Shown here in pieces: positions 15,330 to 22,297 of a stretch of 24,408 bases of DNA. Position 1 is the stretch's first letter. Every line of letters starts with the position of its first letter. The stretch is taken from NCBI GenBank assembly GCA_046734795.1, contig JBKPRX010000138.1, positions 1 through 24,408 on the forward strand, read 5' to 3'. The stretch comes from JBKPRX01 sp046734795. Lineage in GTDB: Bacteria > Actinomycetota > Thermoleophilia > Gaiellales > Gaiellaceae. Made by a program: the position numbers and the translations under genes. The notes beneath the pieces are model-generated. The model was not told the origin of the DNA, ran no database searches, and worked only from the letters and a program-made list of their open reading frames with translations.

Positions 15330-16105
15330 GCGATACGCCGCTCGTCTCGATCGTGACGCCGTCGCTGAACCAGGGTGCGTTCATCGCGGAGTGCATCGAG
15401 AGCGTGCTCGCACAGGACTACCCGCGCATCGAGCACGTCGTCGTCGACGGCGGCTCGACGGACGGCACCGTCGAGATCCTGCGCCGCTACTCGCACCTGC
15501 GCTGGGTCTCCGAGCCGGACGACGGCCAAGCTGCCGCGATCAACGACGGCTTCCGGATGGCGCGGGGCGACATCTTCGGCTGGATCAACGCGGACGACTA
15601 CTACCTGCCCGGCGCCATCGCGGCCGCGGTCGATGTGCTGGTGGAGACCGGCTGCGGGCTCGTACATGGAGGCTGGCTCAAGGTCGGCGAGGACGGGACG
15701 GTCTACAAGGAGTTGCCGCCGATCCCGTGGGACTTCGTCGAGCAGCTCGAGGCGCGCAACGCGGTCGCGCAGCCGGGCACCCTCTTTACGCGTCATGCCT
15801 TCGAAACGGTCGGCGGCCTCGACGCGAATCTCCGCTACGCGCTCGACTACGAGCTCTGGCTGAAGCTGGGCGCGCAGTTCGAGGTGCGGCAGGTCGACCG
15901 TCCGCTCGCCGCGTACCGCTTCCACTCGACGTCGAAGACCGTCGCCGAGGCACACGGGTTCGTCGCAGAGACGTGGCGGTCGAGCCGCAAGCACGGCGCG
16001 CGGCTGACCTCGCCGATCTTCCTCGAGTACTACCTGCCTCGCACGCACCCGAAGCTCTACCGGCTCTCGCGACCCTGGCGTGCGCTTGCGCGGCGCATTC
16101 GGTGA
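15326..16105 (+). CDS. GT2 family glycosyltransferase
   Basis: The 259-residue protein is a classic soluble GT-A enzyme: PLVSIVTPSLNQGAFI (5-20), VVVDGGSTDGT (38-48), EPDDGQAAAINDGFRMARGD (63-82) and metal-binding GWINADDYY (85-93), then GTLFTRHAF and LRYALDYELWLKLG, the usual acceptor-side helix. The closest resemblance is to EpsE/WcaA-like exopolysaccharide enzymes. It should add a sugar to an undecaprenyl-linked intermediate at the inner membrane face. GAGAGG at 15313-15318, seven bases before ATG 15326, is one of the few good ribosome sites in the window. The start overlaps the previous stop (ATGA) and the end overlaps the next gene (GTGA). Specificity cannot be read. Confidence 0.9.
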   Translation: MSDTPLVSIVTPSLNQGAFIAECIESVLAQDYPRIEHVVVDGGSTDGTVEILRRYSHLRWVSEPDDGQAAAINDGFRMARGDIFGWINADDYYLPGAIAAAVDVLVETGCGLVHGGWLKVGEDGTVYKELPPIPWDFVEQLEARNAVAQPGTLFTRHAFETVGGLDANLRYALDYELWLKLGAQFEVRQVDRPLAAYRFHSTSKTVAEAHGFVAETWRSSRKHGARLTSPIFLEYYLPRTHPKLYRLSRPWRALARRIR

Positions 16106-17160
16106 TCGCGCTACTGCAGAGCGCGCCAGTCTTCGGCGCGGTCGAGCGCTACGTCGTCGAGATCGTCAAGGGGCTGCGCGAAAGTGGACGAGACGCGGTG
16201 CTGCTGCATCCGGACGTGCAAGCGCTCGACCCGTTCCGGGAGCTCGCGGGTGGATCGGTCGCGGTCGAGGCGTACCCGCCGGGGCTCGAGTCGGGTCCTG
16301 CGCCTCGCGCGCTCCGCTATCTGCGCCGCCGGTTGCGCAAGCTCGCGCCGGACGTCGTGCACGTGACGGATGCATGGAGCGTCGGGATGCTCGCAGCGAG
16401 TCTCGCGCGCGTGCCGCGTGTCCTCGTGACACACCACACGCCAGAGCTGCCCCGCGGCGACAACTTCGTCGGGCGCGGGCTGTGGCGGCTTGCGTGGGCG
16501 ACGCGGCCCGACGTGATCTACACCTCGGCGAGCGACCGCAACCTCGAGAAACGCCGTCTACGCTCGCACGTCGTCCCGCTCGGCATCGACGTCGAGCGCT
16601 TTGCCAACGCTTCACCGGCTCCGCCGGCGGAGGGGCGGCTCGTCGGAAACGTCGCGCGGCTTGCGCCGCAGAAAGGACAGCGCGTCCTGCTCGATGCGGC
16701 GCCCGCCGTGCTCGCACGGCATCCGGACGTGCGGTTCGTCTTCGTCGGCGAAGGCGAGCTCCGTGCCGAACTGGAAGCGCAGGCCCGCGCGCTCCGGATC
16801 GCCGACCGCATCGTCTTCACCGGCGCGCGCGACGACGTGCCCGAGCTGCTTGCGTCGTTCTCCATCTTCGCGCTGCCGTCGCTCTTCGAAGGCCTGTGCG
16901 TCGCCGTGCTCGAGGCGCAGGCTGCAGGCGTCCCCGTCGTCGCGACGGCGGTCGGCGGCGTGCGCGAGACAGTGATTCCGGAAGAGACCGGCATTCGCTG
17001 TGAACCAGGCGATCCCGCGTCGCTCGCAGACGGCATTGCGCACCTGCTCGACCATCCGGACGAAGCGCAGCGGCTCGCAGCGGAAGCGCGTCGCCGCGTG
17101 CGTGAGCGCTACACGATCGAGCGAATGGTCGCGCAGACGATCGCGCGCTACGACGACTAG
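16102..17160 (+). CDS. GT4-type glycosyltransferase
   Basis: The 352-residue protein starts at GTG 16102 inside the previous stop (GTGA). The N-terminal strand is VIALLQSAPVFGAVERYVVEIVKGL (first 20: up to E20), with the Gly-Ala acceptor loop at 12-13. VVHVTDAWS (85-93) and VTHHTPELPRGDN (109-121) line the cleft. The donor half has GNVARLAPQKGQ (182-193), FVFVGEGELRAEL (213-225), and the EX7E pair E263/E271 in LFEGLCVAVLEAQAAG. It should be a retaining transferase acting on the lipid-linked glycan. It ends the four-gene overlap group; a 97-base gap with a new promoter candidate follows. Confidence 0.9.
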   Translation: MIALLQSAPVFGAVERYVVEIVKGLRESGRDAVLLHPDVQALDPFRELAGGSVAVEAYPPGLESGPAPRALRYLRRRLRKLAPDVVHVTDAWSVGMLAASLARVPRVLVTHHTPELPRGDNFVGRGLWRLAWATRPDVIYTSASDRNLEKRRLRSHVVPLGIDVERFANASPAPPAEGRLVGNVARLAPQKGQRVLLDAAPAVLARHPDVRFVFVGEGELRAELEAQARALRIADRIVFTGARDDVPELLASFSIFALPSLFEGLCVAVLEAQAAGVPVVATAVGGVRETVIPEETGIRCEPGDPASLADGIAHLLDHPDEAQRLAAEARRRVRERYTIERMVAQTIARYDD

Positions 17161-17245
17161 GACCGCCAGCCTGATGCGCGACTCCATAGCGTCACCGTTG
17201 AAGCGGTCCCCGCGGCTGCAGAGCCGACGCCGCCGGTGCGGAGGC

Positions 17246-17251
17246 TAGGCT
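17246..17251 (+). promoter_or_regulatory. TAGGCT -10 element, leaderless layout
   Basis: TAGGCT fits TAnnnT and ends seven bases before GTG 17258, the leaderless geometry. It would drive the operon 17258-22297. No -35 element is obvious in the 97-base gap. A short hairpin at 17213-17226 precedes it. Confidence 0.5.
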
Positions 17252-17257
17252 AGGCGC

Positions 17258-17911
17258 GTGGCCGACGTAGCCGTTGTGATGGCCGCGCACAACGAGGAGC
17301 GCTACATCGAGCGCGCGCTGCGTTCGTGCGTCAACCAGAGCTTGCCGCAAGATGCGTTTCAGATCATCGTCGTCGACGACGGCTCCACAGATGCGACGCC
17401 TCGGATCGCCGCCGGGTTCGAGGCAGAGAACGTCATGCTCCTAACCAACGAGGTTCAGCTCGGCTTGCCGGCCTCGTTGAATCGCGGCCTGAAGCACGGA
17501 CACACGCGCTTCGTCGTACGAGTGGACGCGGACGACTACGTCCACCATGACTTTCTCCGCGTGCTGCTTCTCTTTCTCGAGCTGAATCCGTACATGGACG
17601 CGATCGCCTGCGACTACGTCACGGTCGACGAGCACGAAGAGCACATCGAGCGGATCAACTGTCTGGAGAACCCGATCGGCTGCGGGATCATGTTCCGCAA
17701 GGACCGGTTGATCGAGCTTGGTCTTTACGACGAGTCCTTCCTCATGGCGGAGGATCTCGATCTGCGGCTTCGATTCGAGAAGCGTTGGACGATGGATCGG
17801 CTCGAGCTGCCCCTCTATCGCTACCGACTGCACGGCGAGAACATGACGTCAGACGAGGAGGCCCATCGCGCGCACCGCCATCGCGCGCTGGCCAAGAACA
17901 ACGTGCGGTGA
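17258..17911 (+). CDS. GT2 family glycosyltransferase, first gene of the nonulosonate operon
   Basis: The 217-residue protein is a compact GT-A enzyme: VAVVMAAHNEERYIERAL (4-21), IIVVDDGSTDAT (36-47), LGLPASLNRGL (68-78), VVRVDADDY (86-94) with the metal-binding DADD, and FLMAEDLDLRLRFEKRW as the acceptor-side helix. It ends soon after, so it is a minimal catalytic domain. GTG 17258 is supported by TAGGCT seven bases upstream. The stop overlaps the NeuB-family start as GTGA, so it is made together with the nonulosonate enzymes and may act next to that sugar (inference). Confidence 0.88.
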   Translation: MADVAVVMAAHNEERYIERALRSCVNQSLPQDAFQIIVVDDGSTDATPRIAAGFEAENVMLLTNEVQLGLPASLNRGLKHGHTRFVVRVDADDYVHHDFLRVLLLFLELNPYMDAIACDYVTVDEHEEHIERINCLENPIGCGIMFRKDRLIELGLYDESFLMAEDLDLRLRFEKRWTMDRLELPLYRYRLHGENMTSDEEAHRAHRHRALAKNNVR

Positions 17912-18984
17912 GCGACACTCGTGTCGATCTCGCTCGGTATCGCAATTGGGATGCGCCCGCGCTCCTCGTCGCAGAAGCAGGCGTCAACCACGAGGGCGAC
18001 CGCGACGTCGCGCTCGAGATGGTGCGTCAGGCGGCGCAGGCAGGTGCCGACGTCATCAAGTTCCAGACTTACAAGGCGCAGCGTCTCGCGACGCGCACGA
18101 GCCGTGCTTACTGGGATCGCTCGAGCGAGCCGACCGAATCGCAGTTCGAGCTCTTCTCGAAATACGACCGGTTCGCAGAGGACGACTATCGCGAGCTCGC
18201 AGCCGAGTGCGCTCGGTCGTCGATCGCCTTCTCGACGTCGCCGTTCGACGTCGAGTCAGTCGAATGGCTCGACGAGCTCGTCGCCGTGTTCAAGGTCGCA
18301 TCGGGCGACATCACGAACACGCCGCTTCTCAAGGCGATCGCGGCCACCGGCAAGCCGGTCCTGCTGTCGACCGGCGCGTCGACGCTCGGGGAGATCGCCG
18401 ACGCGATCTCCTACCTCGACGACCACGGCGCAGGAGACATCGCCATCCTGCATTGCACGCTCGTCTACCCGACGCCGGTGGAAACTGCGAATGTCGCAGC
18501 GATCCGGCAGCTCGCAGCCGTCTTTCCGGAGCGCGTGCTCGGCTACTCCGACCACACTGTCCCGCCCGCGAGCTTCCGCGCGATCGAGCTGGCTTACGCG
18601 TTGGGTGCGCGTGTGATCGAGACGCACTTCACGCTCGATCGAGCGCTGCCGGGAAACGACCACTATCACGCGCTCGATCCGTCAGATCTCGGACGGCTGG
18701 TCAGCGAACTCGCTGAGGCCCGGCAGCTGCTCGGGCGACCGGAGAAGCGCGTGCTCGATTCGGAGCTGCCTGCGCGCCTGGGTGCCAGGCGAAGCGTCGT
18801 CGCCCGCGTCGACATCGCGGCGGGCACCCCCCTCGCCGATGAGCTGCTCGACGTCAAGCGACCCGCCGGCGGCATTCCGCCGTCGTTTCTCGACGATCCT
18901 GCTTCGTGGGAGGCGGCGACCGACATCCCCGAGGACGCGACGCTGGACTGGTCGATGGTTCGGCGCCGTTCCGAGGGTCAGTAG
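17908..18984 (+). CDS. neuB: NeuB/SpsE-family nonulosonic acid (sialic-like) synthase
   Basis: The 358-residue protein condenses an N-acylated six-carbon sugar with phosphoenolpyruvate to a nine-carbon nonulosonic acid. Residues matching the Neisseria NeuB active site are VAEAGVNH (E23), IKFQTYKA (K51), FKVASGD (K129), GYSDHT (H216), and VIETHFTLD (E238, H240). In the last motif a Thr replaces the Lys common in EKHFTL, while the Glu and metal-binding His are kept. The C-terminal SAF (antifreeze-like) domain is at about 293-350 (RRSVVARVDIAAGTPL). The exact sugar (neuraminic, legionaminic, pseudaminic or another) cannot be decided. GTG 17908 overlaps the preceding stop. The cytidylyltransferase eight bases downstream should activate the product. 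No NeuC-like epimerase or dehydratase is in the window. Confidence 0.9.
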   Translation: MSDTRVDLARYRNWDAPALLVAEAGVNHEGDRDVALEMVRQAAQAGADVIKFQTYKAQRLATRTSRAYWDRSSEPTESQFELFSKYDRFAEDDYRELAAECARSSIAFSTSPFDVESVEWLDELVAVFKVASGDITNTPLLKAIAATGKPVLLSTGASTLGEIADAISYLDDHGAGDIAILHCTLVYPTPVETANVAAIRQLAAVFPERVLGYSDHTVPPASFRAIELAYALGARVIETHFTLDRALPGNDHYHALDPSDLGRLVSELAEARQLLGRPEKRVLDSELPARLGARRSVVARVDIAAGTPLADELLDVKRPAGGIPPSFLDDPASWEAATDIPEDATLDWSMVRRRSEGQ

Positions 18985-18992
18985 CAGCGGTC

Positions 18993-19697
18993 GTGCGCGT
19001 CGCAGCGGTCGTCCAGGCGCGGATGGGCTCGACACGCTTCCCGGGCAAGACGCTCGCGCCGTTCGGGGATTCGACGGTTCTCCAGCATCTGCTCGGCCGC
19101 TTGCGCCGCGCGACCGTGTCGATGGCCCTCGCGATCGCAACGAGTGACCTGCCGGAGGACGACGCGATCGCCACCGTCGCCGAGCGCGACGGAGTAGCCG
19201 TCGTGCGCGGGCCTGCCGAGGACGTCCTCGAGCGATTCGCTCTGGCGATCGGCGAGCTCGGCGAGCCTGAGCTCATCCTCCGGATCTGCGCCGACCGGCC
19301 GCTGCTCTGTCCCGTGCTCGTCGACGAGCTCGTCGGCGCGTATGACGAGCTCGGGCGCCCGGACTACGTATCGAACAACCTCCCGCCTGGCTATCCCGAC
19401 GGGCTCGACCTCGAGCTCGTCCGGACTGAATGCCTCGTCAAGGCGGCCGCCGATGCTGTTGATCCGTACGAGCGAGAGCATGTGACGCCGTTCGTCTACC
19501 GGCGCCCTGAGCAATTCTCGCTCGAGACGCTTGCGTGCCCCTTCGGAAACTACAGCGACATCCGGCTTGCGCTGGACACGCCGGACGATCACCGCCGCCT
19601 GCTTCGTCTCCACGACGAGCTCGTGCAGCACGACCGTGATTACGACTATCGCGACATGCTCAACGTCGCGACTCTCAGACCGGATCTCGCCGCATGA
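18993..19697 (+). CDS. spsF: SpsF-type cytidylyltransferase
   Basis: The 234-residue protein begins with the nucleotide-binding loop VQARMGSTRFPGK (7-19), the hallmark of SpsF and related CMP-sugar synthetases, followed by IATSDLPEDDAI, VRGPAEDVLERF (71-82) and RICADRPLL (97-105), where D101 would hold the metal, then DLELVRTE. It should couple a 3-deoxy or nonulosonic sugar to CMP, giving the donor for a sialyltransferase-like enzyme. GTG 18993 is eight bases after the synthase stop; upstream in-frame codons lie inside the synthase gene. The stop overlaps the next gene as ATGA. SpsF proteins are less well characterised than NeuA, so CMP as the nucleotide is from family knowledge. Confidence 0.86.
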   Translation: MRVAAVVQARMGSTRFPGKTLAPFGDSTVLQHLLGRLRRATVSMALAIATSDLPEDDAIATVAERDGVAVVRGPAEDVLERFALAIGELGEPELILRICADRPLLCPVLVDELVGAYDELGRPDYVSNNLPPGYPDGLDLELVRTECLVKAAADAVDPYEREHVTPFVYRRPEQFSLETLACPFGNYSDIRLALDTPDDHRRLLRLHDELVQHDRDYDYRDMLNVATLRPDLAA

Positions 19698-20830
19698 CGG
19701 CGGAGGTGCTCGTCGTCCACTGTGTCGACACGGAAGGGCCGCTCGGAGGGGACGCGCGCCGATTGCCGGACGGCTCGCCCGAGTTCATGGACGACTGGGA
19801 TCAGATCCTCGCGACGCTCCGGGAGCTGACCGCCGATGGGTTTCGCGCGCAACACGCGGACAGCTTCGGCGATCCATACCGGTTCAACTGGTTCATCATG
19901 GATTTCACAGGCTTCCGGACGAATCCGAAGTGCCGGGTGGCGGAGTACCACGACACTTGGGATCGGATCGCCACGCTCGACGTGGCGATCGACGGCCGCT
20001 ACTGGCACTACCACGTTCCGCCCGCGAGCGGGGTCGGCGACGAGTGGTCCGATACGTGGCTGTCGAGCAACGAATGCAACGTCGTTCTCACGCGTCGGCT
20101 GCTCGAACGCGGCTCCTTTCCCGCGGCGTTTCGTGCGGGAGGAACCATCGAGGACGAGGCAGCGTCTCGCTGGCTCGAGCAGACGATTCCCATCGATTTC
20201 TCGAATCGAGTCTCCGAGCGCTCGCAGCCGGGCGCCGATCTCTACCACTTCAACTGGTACGGCGCGCCCGCTGTCTGGGGTAGTTATCACCCCGCACTCG
20301 GAAATCCGATGCGCGAAGGTTCCCTGCGGCGGTTTGTGTACCGCTCGCTGGACCTGCGCTCGCGCTACAACGAGCTGACGCAGGAGCGCGTCGACGCGTG
20401 CTTCGAAGAGGTGAGGCAATCGGGTCGCCCGCGGGTTTTGTCGTTCTTCAGTCACGACAACAGAGACATGCGCCCCGAGACCTACGACGTCGTCGAGCTG
20501 CTGCGCGCAGCGTCCGACCGTCTGAACGTGCCGTGGCGAAGCTGCAGTGCTGTCGAGGCGCACCGCCGCTACCACGACCTTCCACCAGAGGAAGTCGGCC
20601 TCCAGCTCGACGCCTCCGGCTCGGACGCGCGGCTTACTGCCGACGCCGAACCGTTTCAGGACCTTCCCTTTGTCGGCGCCGAGCTCGATGACGGCCGCTT
20701 CGTCCGCCTGTATCCGAAACGGGAAGGGCCCCGATCATGGCGACTTCGGCTTCCAACCGCCCAGGTTCGCCGCGTAGCCGCCGCGATCACGTCGGTCTCC
20801 GGTGCCGTCGCGATCGCAACCACGGCATGA
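19694..20830 (+). CDS. Polysaccharide deacetylase-like protein (NodB-type fold suspected)
   Basis: The 378-residue protein has no signal peptide or helix. I do not recognise a named family with certainty. VHCVDTEGP (8-16) at the end of the first strand, WHYHVPP (104-110), AAFRAGGTIEDEA (144-156) and VLSFFSHDNRDM (248-259) fall in the order of NodB deacetylase motifs: acidic metal site D12/E14, His pair H105/H107, Arg motif R147, and a late His (H254). If this holds, it would remove an acetyl group from a sugar or intermediate in the cytoplasm. The last 60 residues (after about 315) look like a separate beta segment. It is coupled to the cytidylyltransferase and the next methyltransferase by ATGA overlaps, so a step in the nonulosonate branch is likely (inference). 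Confidence 0.6.
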   Translation: MTAEVLVVHCVDTEGPLGGDARRLPDGSPEFMDDWDQILATLRELTADGFRAQHADSFGDPYRFNWFIMDFTGFRTNPKCRVAEYHDTWDRIATLDVAIDGRYWHYHVPPASGVGDEWSDTWLSSNECNVVLTRRLLERGSFPAAFRAGGTIEDEAASRWLEQTIPIDFSNRVSERSQPGADLYHFNWYGAPAVWGSYHPALGNPMREGSLRRFVYRSLDLRSRYNELTQERVDACFEEVRQSGRPRVLSFFSHDNRDMRPETYDVVELLRAASDRLNVPWRSCSAVEAHRRYHDLPPEEVGLQLDASGSDARLTADAEPFQDLPFVGAELDDGRFVRLYPKREGPRSWRLRLPTAQVRRVAAAITSVSGAVAIATTA

Positions 20831-21477
20831 GCGCCTACGGCCACGAGTACTTCGACGCGCGTCGGGACGAGGAAGACCGCCGGCAGCGCATGCGTCGCCA
20901 GGAAGTCGAGCGGCTGGTCGCGAGAACCGGTCTTACAGGCGGCGTCGCCGTCGACATCGGATGCGGCACGGGCGAGCTGCTCGAGCTGCTGCCAGCAGAC
21001 CGGTGGCAACGGTATGGAGCAGAGGTCTCCGAGTACGGTCGCGAGGTCTCCGGCTCGAAGGGCATCTTGTTCGACCTTCCGGACGGTGGCGGATGGTGCG
21101 ACCTCGTCGTCTTCCGCGGCTCCCTGCAGCATCTGGACAGACCGCTCGAGGCGCTGTTCGATGCGTATCGCTGGCTCAAGCCGGGAGGCTGGCTCGTCGC
21201 GCTTGCCACGCCGAATGCCGGAAGCGCCGTCTATCGCCTTTTCCAGGATCTGCCGGCTCTCGACCCGCCCCGGAACTTCGTGGTCTTCTCGGACCGCATC
21301 CTGGGCCAATGCCTCCGCAACATCGGCTTCACCCAGATCGACTTCGTCTACCCGTATCTCGGCACGCCGTATGCGTCGCTGCTGCGCGATCACGCGCGGT
21401 TCATCGCGCGCTTCGCCGGCGTCAAGAGACCGTTCGCCTTCTGGCGGAACATGATGGAGTGCTATGCGCGCAAGTGA
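20827..21477 (+). CDS. Class I SAM-dependent methyltransferase (Methyltransf_11/23-like)
   Basis: The 216-residue protein starts MSAYGHEYFDARRDEE and has the SAM motif VAVDIGCGTGEL (40-51), DLVVFRGSLQHLDRP and a WLKPGGWLVALATPN strand, then a C-terminal cap with FVVFSDRILGQCLRNIGF. This arrangement is common among sugar and glycolipid methyltransferases of surface-polysaccharide loci. It is coupled to the deacetylase-like gene (ATGA). The in-frame extension upstream of ATG 20827 lies inside that gene and lacks family character. The target may be the nonulosonate or a neighbouring sugar; O- versus N-methylation cannot be told. Confidence 0.84.
   Translation: MSAYGHEYFDARRDEEDRRQRMRRQEVERLVARTGLTGGVAVDIGCGTGELLELLPADRWQRYGAEVSEYGREVSGSKGILFDLPDGGGWCDLVVFRGSLQHLDRPLEALFDAYRWLKPGGWLVALATPNAGSAVYRLFQDLPALDPPRNFVVFSDRILGQCLRNIGFTQIDFVYPYLGTPYASLLRDHARFIARFAGVKRPFAFWRNMMECYARK
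21456..21459 (+). promoter_or_regulatory. Shine-Dalgarno GGAG deciding the 21464 start
   Basis: GGAG lies four bases upstream of ATG 21464, inside the previous gene. It favours this start over in-frame ATG 21491. Confidence 0.4.
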
Positions 21478-22297
21478 CGCGACGGTTGCCATGCGCCTCT
21501 TTCCGATGCGCGGTCACGCGTGGCTACGGTCCCTCGTCGGACGCCGCCAATACCGACTCGTCAGCGAGGACGCGGTACGCCAAACGCGGCGAAGCGACAC
21601 CGTCTTCGTCTTCGGCTCGGGCGCATCGCTGAACGAGCTCTCGGCGGGCGAGTGGGCGCACATCGCGGAGCACGACACGCTCGGCTTCAACTGGTGGGTG
21701 CACCAACGGTTCGTCCGCACCGACTACCACCTCATCCGCGGCATTCCCGACAGCGACACGGATCAGGATGTCTGGCGTCCGCAGCTGCAGCAGTACTTCG
21801 ACCTGCTCCGCGGCAACCCGTGCTTCGCAAGCACGGTTTACCTCGTCCACTCCGGCTTCACAGCGATCAACGGCAACCGTGCACTCGGATACGGCTACCT
21901 GCCGGCAGGGAGTCGCGTCTTTCTCTGGCGGTCGAGCGCGCGGGTCGGCCCCCCGAGCCGATCGTTCGCGGATGGGCTCGTCCACGGCCAATCGACGATC
22001 CAGGAGAGCATCAACTTCGCGTACCTGCTCGGCTGGAAGCGGATCGTCCTCGCGGGAGTCGATCTCTACGACCGCCGCTACTTTTGGCTGCCGTCGGACG
22101 AGACACGCTCCGTCGACGAGCGCCGCGGGGCCTCGGCCTCGGACGTGCACGTGCAGGCGACGATGGGTCTTGTCGAGACCATTGGGCATTGGCGGGAATG
22201 GCTTTCCGGCGCCGGCACGGGACTCGAGGTCTACAACCCGCGGTCACTTCTCGTGGACGTGCTCCCGGTTTACGCCGCGCAGGCCCACTCTCGATAG
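21464..22297 (+). CDS. Putative nonulosonate (sialyl-type) transferase or DUF115-like protein
   Basis: The 277-residue protein has a Rossmann-like start TVFVFGSGASLNEL (46-59), then DTLGFNWWVHQ (71-81), TDYHLIRG (86-93), VYLVHSG, GWKRIVLAGVDLYDRRYFW (190-208), H229, and a closing LEVYNPRSLLVDVLP (254-268). The order (glycine loop, strand ending before N/W, G-x-D-x-Y, a conserved His about 25-30 residues later, then a Y/C-N-P-x-S-x-L strand) recalls GT42 sialyltransferases such as CstII and the related DUF115 fold. As the last gene of the operon that makes a CMP-nonulosonate, a transferase for that sugar is the natural guess, but this is inference. ATG 21464 overlaps the previous gene by 14 bases. 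The 3' end overlaps the convergent gene by 28 bases. Confidence 0.55.
   Translation: MRASDATVAMRLFPMRGHAWLRSLVGRRQYRLVSEDAVRQTRRSDTVFVFGSGASLNELSAGEWAHIAEHDTLGFNWWVHQRFVRTDYHLIRGIPDSDTDQDVWRPQLQQYFDLLRGNPCFASTVYLVHSGFTAINGNRALGYGYLPAGSRVFLWRSSARVGPPSRSFADGLVHGQSTIQESINFAYLLGWKRIVLAGVDLYDRRYFWLPSDETRSVDERRGASASDVHVQATMGLVETIGHWREWLSGAGTGLEVYNPRSLLVDVLPVYAAQAHSR

Noticed and set aside
17213..17226. Hairpin CGGCT-GCAG-AGCCG in the gap before the nonulosonate operon
   Set aside because: Five pairs and no T run; expected by chance in GC-rich DNA, too weak to call a terminator.
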